DNA of 64,000 nucleotides from Motiliproteus sp041586615 (lineage in GTDB: Bacteria > Pseudomonadota > Gammaproteobacteria > Pseudomonadales > Balneatricaceae), in NCBI GenBank assembly GCA_041586615.1, contig JBFGZS010000005.1, forward strand, positions 1 through 64,000. The letters run 5' to 3'. Shown piece by piece: positions 23,836 through 31,901 of the stretch. The notes under the pieces are model-generated. The model saw only the letters and a program-made list of their open reading frames with translations. It was not told the origin of the DNA and searched no databases. How positions within the stretch are numbered: position 1 is the first letter of the stretch; each line of letters starts with the position of its first letter. The translations under genes and the position numbers were made by a program.

Positions 23836-25014
23836 TTAGAAGGAATCGCCAGGAACACGCACCCAGCCTTCCATCAACACGCGTGCACTCCGACTCATAA
23901 CAACTTTGTTAACGCTCCAATCACCGTCGTTTTGACAAGCTTCAGCCCCGACTTTCAGGGTACCCGACGGATGACCAAAGGTGACGCTGCCACGATCTCC
24001 GCCTCCAGCGGCGAGATTAACCAACGTACCCGGAATAGCGGCAGCGGTGCCAATAGCAACGGCGGCTGTCCCCATCATGGCATGGTGTAATTTACCCATC
24101 GACAAGGCCCGCACGTTCAGATCGATATCCGCGCTATTGATCTGCTTACCACTAGAAGAAACGTAGGCTTGCGCCGGCGAGCAGAAGGCCACTTTTGGTG
24201 TGTGTTGGCGCCCTGCGGCTTCGTCCACACGGCTGATCAGCCCCATGCGCAGCGCGCCATAGGAGCGGATGGTTTCGAAACGAGCAAGTGCTTCAGGATC
24301 GCCGTTAATCGCGTCCTGCAGCTCGGTGCCGGTATAACCAATATCGGCGGCATTCAGAAACACCGTGGGGATACCGGCGTTGATCATGGTGGCTTTAAAC
24401 GTTCCGATTCCCGGCACTTCAAGGTCATCAACCAGGTTACCGGTCGGGAACATCGCATCTGTCGCATCGACGGGGCTGATAAACTCAACCTGCACTTCGG
24501 CCGCGGGGAACGTCACGCCATCCAGTTCAAAATCACCGGTTTCCTGCACCTCCGCATTGGTCATCGGCACATTGGCAACAATGGTCTTGCCGATATTGGC
24601 TTGCCAGATCCGCACCACGGCAATGCCATTTTGCGGGATTCTCTCGGCATCCACCAAACCCTGACTGATGGCAAATGCGCCAACGGCTGCCGTCAGGTTA
24701 CCGCAGTTACCGCTCCAGTCGACAAAAGGCTTGTCGATGGAGACCTGACCAAACAGGTAATCGACATCATGGTCGGGCTGGCTGCTCTTGGAAAGAATCA
24801 CCGTTTTACTGGTACTGGAGGTCGCACCGCCCATACCATCGGTCTGTTTGCCATACGGATCGGGGCTACCGATAACCCGCAGCAACAGATGGTCGCGCGC
24901 GGTGCCCGGAACCTGCGCAGCTTCAGGCAGGTCGCTCAGATTAAAGAAAACACCTTTGCTGGTTCCGCCACGAATATAGGTAGCGGGCACTTTGATCTGC
25001 GGTACATGAGCCAT
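23836..25014 (-). CDS. prpF: 2-methylaconitate cis-trans isomerase PrpF
   Basis: 392 residues, full length. N-terminal PATYIRGGTSKGVFFNLSDLP and SPDPYGKQTDGMGGATSSTS are family hallmarks, and SGNCGNLTAAVGAFAI carries the active-site Cys region of this diaminopimelate-epimerase-like fold. The second half contains VTFGHPSGTL. It isomerises the trans-2-methylaconitate made by AcnD into the cis form used by aconitase, an essential companion of AcnD. Last gene of the prp operon. The 165-base gap before it holds two strong hairpins (25058-25094 and 25131-25172). Confidence 0.96.
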   Translation of the reverse strand: MAHVPQIKVPATYIRGGTSKGVFFNLSDLPEAAQVPGTARDHLLLRVIGSPDPYGKQTDGMGGATSSTSKTVILSKSSQPDHDVDYLFGQVSIDKPFVDWSGNCGNLTAAVGAFAISQGLVDAERIPQNGIAVVRIWQANIGKTIVANVPMTNAEVQETGDFELDGVTFPAAEVQVEFISPVDATDAMFPTGNLVDDLEVPGIGTFKATMINAGIPTVFLNAADIGYTGTELQDAINGDPEALARFETIRSYGALRMGLISRVDEAAGRQHTPKVAFCSPAQAYVSSSGKQINSADIDLNVRALSMGKLHHAMMGTAAVAIGTAAAIPGTLVNLAAGGGDRGSVTFGHPSGTLKVGAEACQNDGDWSVNKVVMSRSARVLMEGWVRVPGDSF

Positions 25015-25057
25015 GGGTATCTATCCTAAGGTTAACTGGGTCTAAAACACAGGGGGC

Positions 25058-25094
25058 GCTATAGCTATTAACCCCACGGGCGAATAGCTATAGC
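25058..25094 (-). promoter_or_regulatory. Intercistronic hairpin 2 (acnD-prpF gap)
   Basis: GCTATAGCTATT (25058-25069) and AATAGCTATAGC (25083-25094) give a perfect 12-bp stem with a 13-nt loop. No U run follows. It lies inside the operon just before prpF, so an mRNA processing or stability role is more likely than termination. Confidence 0.6.
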
Positions 25095-25130
25095 ACTGAC
25101 CAAATAAACTACCGAACGTAGTTAAACGTA

Positions 25131-25172
25131 TCGGCTAGCGCAGACCGGAGCGATACCGGCAACGCTAGCCGA
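25131..25172 (-). promoter_or_regulatory. Intercistronic hairpin 1 (just after acnD stop)
   Basis: TCGGCTAGCG (25131-25140) pairs perfectly with CGCTAGCCGA (25163-25172) over 10 bp, and the loop itself contains a CCGG pair. It begins 8 bases after the acnD stop, where it could protect the upstream message from 3' exonucleases. Confidence 0.6.
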
Positions 25173-25179
25173 ACACGTA

Positions 25180-27789
25180 TTACGCGTTAGCTTCCAGGAA
25201 GTCCTGAGCAAAACGCTGCAGCACGCCACCGGCGCCGTAAACATGCACCTCTTCGGCGGTATCCAGACGACAGGTCACGGGGATCGCAACGGTTTCGCCG
25301 TTCGCACGGGTCATCACGACCGTCAGGTCGCCCCGTGGGCTAATGTCACCCTTCACATCAAAGGTCTCGGTGCCGTCAATGGCGTACGTGTTACGGTTAT
25401 CGCCCGCTTTGAATTCCAGCGGCAGAACACCCATACCGACCAGGTTGGTACGGTGAATACGCTCAAAGCCTTCGGCAACAATCGTTTCCACGCCGGCCAG
25501 ACGAACGCCTTTGGCCGCCCAGTCACGGGAAGAGCCCTGACCGTAGTCAGCACCCGCGATAATAATCAACGGCTGCTTGCGCGCCATGTAGGTCTCGATC
25601 GCTTCCCACATCCGGCTTTCGGTGCCTTCTGGCTCGATACGGGCCAATGAACCTTGCTTTACATTACCGCTTTCGTCCCGGCACATTTCGTTCAACAACT
25701 TCGGGTTAGCGAAGGTCGCACGCTGTGCGGTCAGGTGATCGCCACGGTGGGTCGCGTAAGAGTTATAGTCCTCTTCCGGTAGCCCCATCTTGGCACAGTA
25801 CTCACCCGCAGCACTGGAAGCCTGGATCGCGTTGGATGGCGACAGGTGATCGGTGGTGATGTTGTCACCCAGTACCGCCAGCGGACGCATGCCTTTCATG
25901 GTCCGCTCACCGGCTAACGCACCTTCCCAATAAGGGGGACGACGGATATAGGTGGTCTGTGGACGCCAGTCGTACAGGGGGCTCTCAGACTGTTCAACCT
26001 TGCCCAGATCAAACATCGGAATGTAGACCTGCTTGAACTGCTCAGGCTTAACGCAGGTCGCGACGATCGCATCGATCTCTTCATCGCTCGGCCAGATATC
26101 CTTCAGGGTGATGGGGTTTCCGGCTTTATCGTTACCGAGCACATCTTTTTCGATATCAAAACGCATAGTACCGGCAATAGCATAAGCCACAACCAGTGGC
26201 GGTGAGGCCAGGAACGCTTGCTTGGCATGCGGATGGATACGGCCATCGAAGTTACGGTTGCCGGACAACACCGCCGTGGCGTATAGGTCGCGGTCGATGA
26301 TTTCCTGCTGGATCTTGGGATCCAATGCACCACTCATCCCGTTACACGTGGTGCAGGCATAGCCGACAATACCGAAGCCCAGTGTTTCCATTTCAGACAG
26401 CAAACCGGCTTCTTCCAGGTACAGCTTGGCGACCTTGGAACCCGGTGCAAACGAGGACTTAACCCAGGGCTTGCGCACCAGACCCAGTTCGTTGGCTTTC
26501 TTGGCGATCAGACCGGCAGCCACCACGTTACGCGGGTTAGACGTATTGGTGCACGAGGTGATCGCCGCGATGATGACCGCGCCATCGGGCATCAGGCCTT
26601 CGGCCTCTTCAGCCTTGGCGGAAGCCAGCATCGCGTCACCGGCAATACCGCGCTCGTTCAGTGCAGAGGTCGGCAGACGACGATGCGGGTTAGACGGACC
26701 GGCCATGTTGCGAACAACCGTCGACAGATCAAACTCCAATACCCGCTTATACTCGGCGTCGACCAGCGCGTCGGCCCACAGCCCCGTCTCTTTGGCGTAC
26801 TGCTCAACCAGTGCAACCTGTTCGGGCTCACGACCGGTCAGCTTGAGATAGTCGATGGTCTGCTCGTCGATATAGAACATACCGGCCGAAGCACCGAACT
26901 CGGGTGTCATGTTGGAGATGGTGGCGCGGTCACCGATGGTCAGGGCTTTAGCACCGTCACCAAAGAACTCGAGATAGGCAGAGACCACTTTCTGATTACG
27001 CAGGAACTCGGTAATCGCCAGCACCAGATCCGTGGCGGTGATACCCGGCTGACGCTTACCGGTCAGCTTGACACCGATGATCTCAGGCAGACGCATCATC
27101 GAGGGCCGGCCCAGCATAACGGTTTCGGCTTCCAGTCCACCCACACCGATGGCGATAACGCCCAGCGCATCGATGTGCGGAGTGTGCGAATCGGTACCGA
27201 CACAGGTATCAGGGAAGGCCACGCCTTCACGCGCCTGAATCACCGGAGACATCTTCTCCAGGTTGATCTGGTGCATAATGCCGTTACCGGCAGGAATCAC
27301 ATCGACGTTGTCGAAGGCGGTTTTGCACCACTCGATAAAATGGAAGCGATCATCGTTACGACGATCCTCGATATCCCGGTTTTTCTGGAAGGCATCCGGG
27401 TCAAAACCGGGCGCCTCAACCGCCAGCGAGTGGTCGACGATTAACTGCGTCGGCACTACCGGGTTCACCTTAGACGGGTCACCACCCTGGTCGGCGATCG
27501 CATCACGCAGACCCGCCAGGTCAACCAGTGCGGTCTGGCCGAGAATGTCGTGGCAAACCACACGCGCCGGGTACCAGGGAAAGTCCAGATCTTGTTTCTG
27601 CTCGATCAACTGCTTCAACGAATCGGTCAGCATAGCAGGATCGCAGCGACGCACCAGCTGCTCAGCCAGTACCCGCGAGGTGTAGTTCAGCTTGGCATAA
27701 GAACCCGGCTGAATTGCTTCGACTGCCGCGCGGGTATCAAAGTAATCCAGGTCCGTGCCAGCCAGGGATTTACGATATTGCGTATTCAT
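25180..27789 (-). CDS. acnD: Fe/S-dependent 2-methylisocitrate (2-methylcitrate) dehydratase AcnD
   Basis: 869 residues, an aconitase-superfamily enzyme. Cluster cysteines are in AAITSCTNTSNPRNVV and GYACTTCNGMSGALDP; GSSRDWAAKGVRLAG is the C-terminal substrate loop. The start MNTQYRKSLAGTDLDYFDT and length are those of AcnD, and its location between prpC and prpF settles the role. It dehydrates (2S,3S)-2-methylcitrate, giving trans-2-methylaconitate, which PrpF then isomerises. It replaces the cofactor-free PrpD of E. coli. It differs clearly from the AcnA at 15158, which has the long linker insert. Confidence 0.95.
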   Translation of the reverse strand: MNTQYRKSLAGTDLDYFDTRAAVEAIQPGSYAKLNYTSRVLAEQLVRRCDPAMLTDSLKQLIEQKQDLDFPWYPARVVCHDILGQTALVDLAGLRDAIADQGGDPSKVNPVVPTQLIVDHSLAVEAPGFDPDAFQKNRDIEDRRNDDRFHFIEWCKTAFDNVDVIPAGNGIMHQINLEKMSPVIQAREGVAFPDTCVGTDSHTPHIDALGVIAIGVGGLEAETVMLGRPSMMRLPEIIGVKLTGKRQPGITATDLVLAITEFLRNQKVVSAYLEFFGDGAKALTIGDRATISNMTPEFGASAGMFYIDEQTIDYLKLTGREPEQVALVEQYAKETGLWADALVDAEYKRVLEFDLSTVVRNMAGPSNPHRRLPTSALNERGIAGDAMLASAKAEEAEGLMPDGAVIIAAITSCTNTSNPRNVVAAGLIAKKANELGLVRKPWVKSSFAPGSKVAKLYLEEAGLLSEMETLGFGIVGYACTTCNGMSGALDPKIQQEIIDRDLYATAVLSGNRNFDGRIHPHAKQAFLASPPLVVAYAIAGTMRFDIEKDVLGNDKAGNPITLKDIWPSDEEIDAIVATCVKPEQFKQVYIPMFDLGKVEQSESPLYDWRPQTTYIRRPPYWEGALAGERTMKGMRPLAVLGDNITTDHLSPSNAIQASSAAGEYCAKMGLPEEDYNSYATHRGDHLTAQRATFANPKLLNEMCRDESGNVKQGSLARIEPEGTESRMWEAIETYMARKQPLIIIAGADYGQGSSRDWAAKGVRLAGVETIVAEGFERIHRTNLVGMGVLPLEFKAGDNRNTYAIDGTETFDVKGDISPRGDLTVVMTRANGETVAIPVTCRLDTAEEVHVYGAGGVLQRFAQDFLEANA

Positions 27790-27824
27790 AGCTCGGGAAT
27801 CCTCGAGTAATGTTCATAAAAAAA

Positions 27825-27876
27825 CGGAGTAGCGCTGTTGTTAACTACAGCGCTAACAATCACAGTCGACTCCGCT
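27825..27876 (-). promoter_or_regulatory. Terminator-like structure between prpC and acnD
   Basis: On the coding (minus) strand TAGCGCTGT and ACAGCGCTA (plus 27830-27855) form a 9-bp stem, followed by CTCCG and seven T just before the acnD start region. An alternative outer pair, CGGAGT with ACTCCG, abuts the same T run. This is the layout of a partial terminator or attenuator that would lower acnD-prpF relative to prpBC. Confidence 0.55.
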
Positions 27877-27891
27877 TTTTGCTACCGATGC

Positions 27892-29019
27892 TTACGCACG
27901 GTCTTCGATGGCAACCCACTCGCTGCTTTCTGGACCGGTGTAATCCGCGCTTGGACGGATAATGCGGTTGTCAGCACGCTGCTCAAACGCGTGTGCCGCC
28001 CAGCCGGTCAGGCGTGAACAAACAAAGATCGGCGTGAACAGTTTGGTCGGAATGCCCATAAAGTGATACGCAGAAGCATGGAAAAAGTCGGCGTTACAGA
28101 ACAGGTTCTTCTCGCGCTTCATCACCGCCTCACAACGGACTGACACCGGGTACAGAACCTCATCGCCAACATCCTTGGCCAGCTCTTCGGAGCACTTCTT
28201 GATCACGGCGTTACGCGGATCAGATTCGCGGTAGATCGCGTGACCGAAGCCCATGATCTTTTCCTTGCGCTCGAGCATGCCCATCATTTCGCGCTCGGCT
28301 TCGTCGGCAGACGTCCAGTTTTCGATCATGTCCATCGCCGCTTCGTTGGCACCCCCATGCAGTGGGCCTCGCAGCGTGCCGATAGCACCGGTAATCACCG
28401 AGTGAATATCAGACAAGGTCGATGCGCATACACGACCGGCGAAGGTCGAGGCATTAAATTCGTGCTCGGCATACAGAATCAAAGAGATGTTCATCACTTT
28501 GGCGTGCAGCGCGTTAGGCTTTTCGCCTTTTAACAGGTGCAGAAAGTGCCCCCCGATGGAATCGTCATCGGTTTCGGTGTCGATACGCACGCCATCGTGG
28601 CTGAACCGGTACCAGTAGTTGATGATAGACGGAAACACCGCCAGCATGCGATCCACTTTATCCTGCTGCTCGCTGAAGTCCATTTCGGTCTCCAGGTTAC
28701 CCAGCATGGAACAACCGGTACGCATAACATCCATGGGGTGGGCGGACGCCGGGATCTGCTCCAGCACGGCCTTCAGAGGCTGGGGTAATCCGCGCAGCGT
28801 CTTCAGCTTTGCGATATACGCATCTAATTCTACTTGATTCGGCAATTTGCCTTTTAGCAATAGGTAGGCGACTTCTTCAAAACTGGCCTTTTCTGCCAGC
28901 TCAACCATATCGTAACCACGGTAAGTGAGGCCTGCACCGGTTTTACCCACGGTGCACAATGCAGTACTGCCTGCGGACTGTCCGCGTAAACCTGCGCCGC
29001 CTATTTTTTTCTCAGCCAT
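27892..29019 (-). CDS. prpC: 2-methylcitrate synthase PrpC
   Basis: 375 residues of the citrate-synthase fold, the short form without an N-terminal regulatory domain. Motifs are GLTYRGYDMVELAE, the catalytic-His segment LRGPLHGGANEAAMDMI, and GFGHAIYRESDPRN, followed by the Asp region near ALPTK-like FMGIPTKLFTPIF. It condenses propionyl-CoA with oxaloacetate, the first committed step of the methylcitrate cycle. It lies 77 bases after prpB in the same operon. The short size and operon context separate it from the TCA citrate synthase GltA. Confidence 0.95.
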   Translation of the reverse strand: MAEKKIGGAGLRGQSAGSTALCTVGKTGAGLTYRGYDMVELAEKASFEEVAYLLLKGKLPNQVELDAYIAKLKTLRGLPQPLKAVLEQIPASAHPMDVMRTGCSMLGNLETEMDFSEQQDKVDRMLAVFPSIINYWYRFSHDGVRIDTETDDDSIGGHFLHLLKGEKPNALHAKVMNISLILYAEHEFNASTFAGRVCASTLSDIHSVITGAIGTLRGPLHGGANEAAMDMIENWTSADEAEREMMGMLERKEKIMGFGHAIYRESDPRNAVIKKCSEELAKDVGDEVLYPVSVRCEAVMKREKNLFCNADFFHASAYHFMGIPTKLFTPIFVCSRLTGWAAHAFEQRADNRIIRPSADYTGPESSEWVAIEDRA

Positions 29020-29096
29020 GTGAAACTCCTATCAGCTTTCGTGTTAATGCTCGGAGACCCTGCTCAAGCTCCGACTGTCTATTTTTTGTGCTGTTT

Positions 29097-29990
29097 TTAC
29101 TTGTTTTTACCTTCAGCGAAAAGATGATCCAGCTTCTGCTCAAAGTCGTGGTAATTCAGGAAATCGTACAGTTCCATACGCGTCTGCATCAGATCCACAA
29201 CATCTTTCTGATCGCCTTTCTGCAGGATGCTCTCATACACGGTCAGCGCGGCTTTGTTCGCTGCACGGAAGGCACTCAGCGGATACAACACCATGGCACA
29301 ACCCACATCGCCCAGCTCTTGCTTGTTAAACAAAGGCGTCGCACCAAACTCGGTGATATTAGCCAGCAGTGGCACATCACCAATCGCGGTACTGAACGCC
29401 TTGTAATCTTCCAGCGTATGTACCGCTTCGGCGAAGATACCGTCGGCACCGGCTTCGATGCAGGCCAGTGCGCGCTCAACAGCGGCGTCGAGGCCTTCCA
29501 TCTGGAATGCATCCGTACGGGCAATCAGGAAGAAAGCATCGTCGGTTTTGCCATCGGCTGCCGCTTTAACGCGATCTGACATTTCGCCAAGGGAAACGAT
29601 CTCTTTATTCGGGCGGTGACCGCAACGCTTCTGGGCAACCTGATCTTCGATATGACACGCCGCGGCGCCGGCCTTGATCATCTCTTTGACCGTGCGTTGG
29701 ATGTTAAACGCCCCCCCCCAACCCGTGTCGATATCAACCAGCAGTGGTGTTTGGACCGCACTACTGATTCGACGAACATCTTCCAGCACATCGTTGCACG
29801 ACGTCATACCCAGATCTGGCAGACCATACGAATGGTTAGCAACCCCCCCACCGGACAGGTAAATCGCCTGATGACCCACACGCTCGGCCATCATCGCGTG
29901 ATACGCGTTAGTCGTCCCTACGATCTGCAGTGGCTGGTTCTCGGCAAGAGCCTTGCGGAAACGTCCGCCCGCTGTAAGATTATTCGCCAT
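29097..29990 (-). CDS. prpB: 2-methylisocitrate lyase PrpB
   Basis: 297 residues. The PEP-mutase/isocitrate-lyase fold carries the catalytic loop QKRCGHRPNKE with Cys122, the Mg-binding VDIDTGWGGAFNI and HIEDQ. It splits 2-methylisocitrate into pyruvate and succinate, the last step of the cycle. The start ATG at 29990 follows the GntR gene stop by 16 bases, so the two are co-transcribed. The Cys-Gly-His catalytic triplet and the Lys/Arg before it match active enzymes. Confidence 0.96.
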   Translation of the reverse strand: MANNLTAGGRFRKALAENQPLQIVGTTNAYHAMMAERVGHQAIYLSGGGVANHSYGLPDLGMTSCNDVLEDVRRISSAVQTPLLVDIDTGWGGAFNIQRTVKEMIKAGAAACHIEDQVAQKRCGHRPNKEIVSLGEMSDRVKAAADGKTDDAFFLIARTDAFQMEGLDAAVERALACIEAGADGIFAEAVHTLEDYKAFSTAIGDVPLLANITEFGATPLFNKQELGDVGCAMVLYPLSAFRAANKAALTVYESILQKGDQKDVVDLMQTRMELYDFLNYHDFEQKLDHLFAEGKNK

Positions 29991-30006
29991 GATTCATCCC
30001 CTATAA

Positions 30007-30705
30007 TTACGCTTCGTTATTTTGCTTGAGCTTACTTTCGATGTTTTTACGTGACGCACTGATGTGTCGCCGCATAAGCATCTCCGCCAGCTCACCATCG
30101 CGCTGTTCAATAGCATCGACGATATTTCTATGCTCAATCAGCGCACGCACCGGGCGTGAGCTGGACAAACTGAACTGATAGCGGTACATCCGTACCAGGT
30201 GGTACAACTCGCCACCCAGCAATTCTTTTAATTTAGTATTCTTACTGCCTTGAACAATGCGGTAGTGAAAGTCGAGATCCCCTTCTTTCTGAAAGTAAGA
30301 GCGCCCTTCACTTTCCTGCAGATGATGCTCATGTTCATCGAGTAGCTTGCGCAGGCCGGCGATTTCGTCATCGGTCATATTTTCAGCGGCCAGGCGGCAA
30401 GCCATCCCTTCCATGGCCTCACGAACCCGATAAATTTCCAGGAGCTCGGTCGTACTCAACGACACGACGCGCGCACCGATATGCGGGATCCGAACAACCA
30501 AGCGCAAGCCTTCAAGCCGGCGGATTGCTTCACGCAGCGGACCACGGCTAATGCCGTAGGTTTTTGCCAGCTCCGGCTCACTGATCTTATGTCCCGGCGG
30601 AATCTTGCCTTTGATAATAGCCGTAACAATCTCCTGACAAACGCGATCTGCCAATGTCCGAGAGGCAGGCTGTTCATTTTGCAATGCTGAATCAGATGTT
30701 TTCAT
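30007..30705 (-). CDS. GntR/FadR-type regulator of the prp operon
   Basis: 232 residues. The N-terminal winged helix (about 18-88) contains KISEPELAKTYGISRGPLREAIRRLE, the GntR signature. The C-terminal all-helical FCD effector domain (about 95-220) carries metal/effector His positions such as DFHYRIV and IEHRNIVDAI. In many gammaproteobacteria a GntR protein of this kind heads the prpBC-acnD-prpF operon and acts as its repressor. The gene is first in the operon, so it should control itself; GTCGAC palindromes lie directly upstream (30712-30794). Likely effector is 2-methylcitrate or a related intermediate (inference). It is unrelated to the sigma54 activator PrpR of E. coli. Confidence 0.9.
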   Translation of the reverse strand: MKTSDSALQNEQPASRTLADRVCQEIVTAIIKGKIPPGHKISEPELAKTYGISRGPLREAIRRLEGLRLVVRIPHIGARVVSLSTTELLEIYRVREAMEGMACRLAAENMTDDEIAGLRKLLDEHEHHLQESEGRSYFQKEGDLDFHYRIVQGSKNTKLKELLGGELYHLVRMYRYQFSLSSSRPVRALIEHRNIVDAIEQRDGELAEMLMRRHISASRKNIESKLKQNNEA

Positions 30706-30711
30706 AAGAAG

Positions 30712-30723
30712 ATTGTCGACAAT
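30712..30723. promoter_or_regulatory. Candidate GntR operator ATTGTCGACAAT
   Basis: A perfect 12-bp palindrome 7 bases upstream of the GntR start codon, in the right position for autorepression. A core repeat GTCGAC occurs again at 30787-30792. FadR/FCD-type regulators commonly bind short palindromes of this form. Confidence 0.6.
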
Positions 30724-30784
30724 GTTTTGATAAATATTAAGATACCCCCCTGATAGCGCCTCGTCAAGCCAAAAAAAGCGCGGA

Positions 30785-30794
30785 CTGTCGACAC
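30785..30794. promoter_or_regulatory. Second candidate GntR half-site, CTGTCGACAC
   Basis: Contains the palindrome TGTCGACA (30786-30793), about 73 bases upstream of the first site. Together the two could flank the operon promoter. Confidence 0.45.
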
Positions 30795-30885
30795 GATACG
30801 AAAGTATATAGGGGAAACCCTAGTAAGAAAACCAACAGGAAAGCGGGCCTAGAATCAGCCCTGTTTTTGACTGCAGCGCCCGTTA

Positions 30886-31755
30886 TTACAGGCCTTGGAG
30901 GTAATTCGCCATGGCGGCATCCATCGCCTTGGCAATTTGCCGCGGCTTTTGGAAAGGTAGACTATGGTCGCACCCGCGTACCGATTCGTAGGACCAATTG
31001 TCGACAGTTGCGGCTAAGTGGCGCTGGTATTCGTGTAGCGCATCCACGCTTCGCCCCCCGGCAAAACTGGATACATCGCCCTGAACCGCAATCAACGGCT
31101 CGCGGGTCAAGCGCCGCGCCGCCTCACTGACACAATCCAATGCATTTGCAAAACCCAGTGCCCGATAACTCAAGCGCTCTACCGTGGTCTGCTCCGCCTT
31201 GGGCGACGGGATGCGGTTCGGCGAAATGGTATCCATAAAGAGACGCACGCCTTGTTCTATATTGACGCCCGTTTTCAGTAGCGCAGCAGCCTCGCTGTAG
31301 CGCTCGCGCAAGGCGACGACGTCGGCCATGCTGTGCCGGTCAAGCAGCGCCGACTCCAAAAAAAACTGCTTGTGCACCCGCGCTCCACATATAGATTTGA
31401 GCAGCAAACCAACCAATCCGCCAAATGAGTACCCGCCCAGGTCAAAAGCCCACCAGCCTAAGTGATCTAATAACTGGCGCTGATCTTCAACCACCTCTTC
31501 AACGGTGAAAGGCCGCTCAACACCGTCCCGGTCGGTCGTTTCACCCATACCCCGCAGATCCGGCACCAACACCTCATGCCAGCTATGCAGATGCGTGATA
31601 ATATGCTCCCAGGTATCCTTACCGGCAACACCCGCACCATGCAGCAACAGCAGGCGCCGATTATTTTCCTGATATTTATTCCGGTACAGGCGGTAACGAA
31701 TCGTCTGGTGATCGGCCTCTAGCCGCCCCAGGTGCACGACAAAATGCGCTTTCAT
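30886..31755 (-). CDS. Alpha/beta hydrolase
   Basis: 289 residues from the ATG at 31755, with AAGAGAG upstream; the longer open frame runs into the divergent pabB region and is not protein-like. Motifs are LLLLHGAGVAGKDTW (oxyanion loop), LVPDLRGMGETTD, the nucleophile elbow GGYSFGGLVG with the catalytic Ser near 119, and the C-terminal HSLPFQKPRQIAKAM with the catalytic His. It is a complete serine hydrolase; the substrate is not evident. An 11-of-12 match to the GTCGAC-type site lies inside the gene at 30997-31008. It is divergent from pabB. Confidence 0.88.
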   Translation of the reverse strand: MKAHFVVHLGRLEADHQTIRYRLYRNKYQENNRRLLLLHGAGVAGKDTWEHIITHLHSWHEVLVPDLRGMGETTDRDGVERPFTVEEVVEDQRQLLDHLGWWAFDLGGYSFGGLVGLLLKSICGARVHKQFFLESALLDRHSMADVVALRERYSEAAALLKTGVNIEQGVRLFMDTISPNRIPSPKAEQTTVERLSYRALGFANALDCVSEAARRLTREPLIAVQGDVSSFAGGRSVDALHEYQRHLAATVDNWSYESVRGCDHSLPFQKPRQIAKAMDAAMANYLQGL

Positions 31756-31901
31756 TGACAAAACTCTCTTAGCTGACACAAGGCCTGATTGTAAAACAGC
31801 CTCTGCAAAGCAACCACAACAGAAGCGCCTCCACGTCTGGTGGAGACTGCGACATACCAGTACAATGCGCCTTCTTTTATAGCCACCGTCCGATATTATC
31901 C

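Noticed and set aside
30997..31008. Third GTCGAC palindrome as an operator of the hydrolase gene
   Set aside because: It lies deep inside the coding sequence with one mismatch; it is mentioned as part of a cluster but not called as a separate regulatory site.
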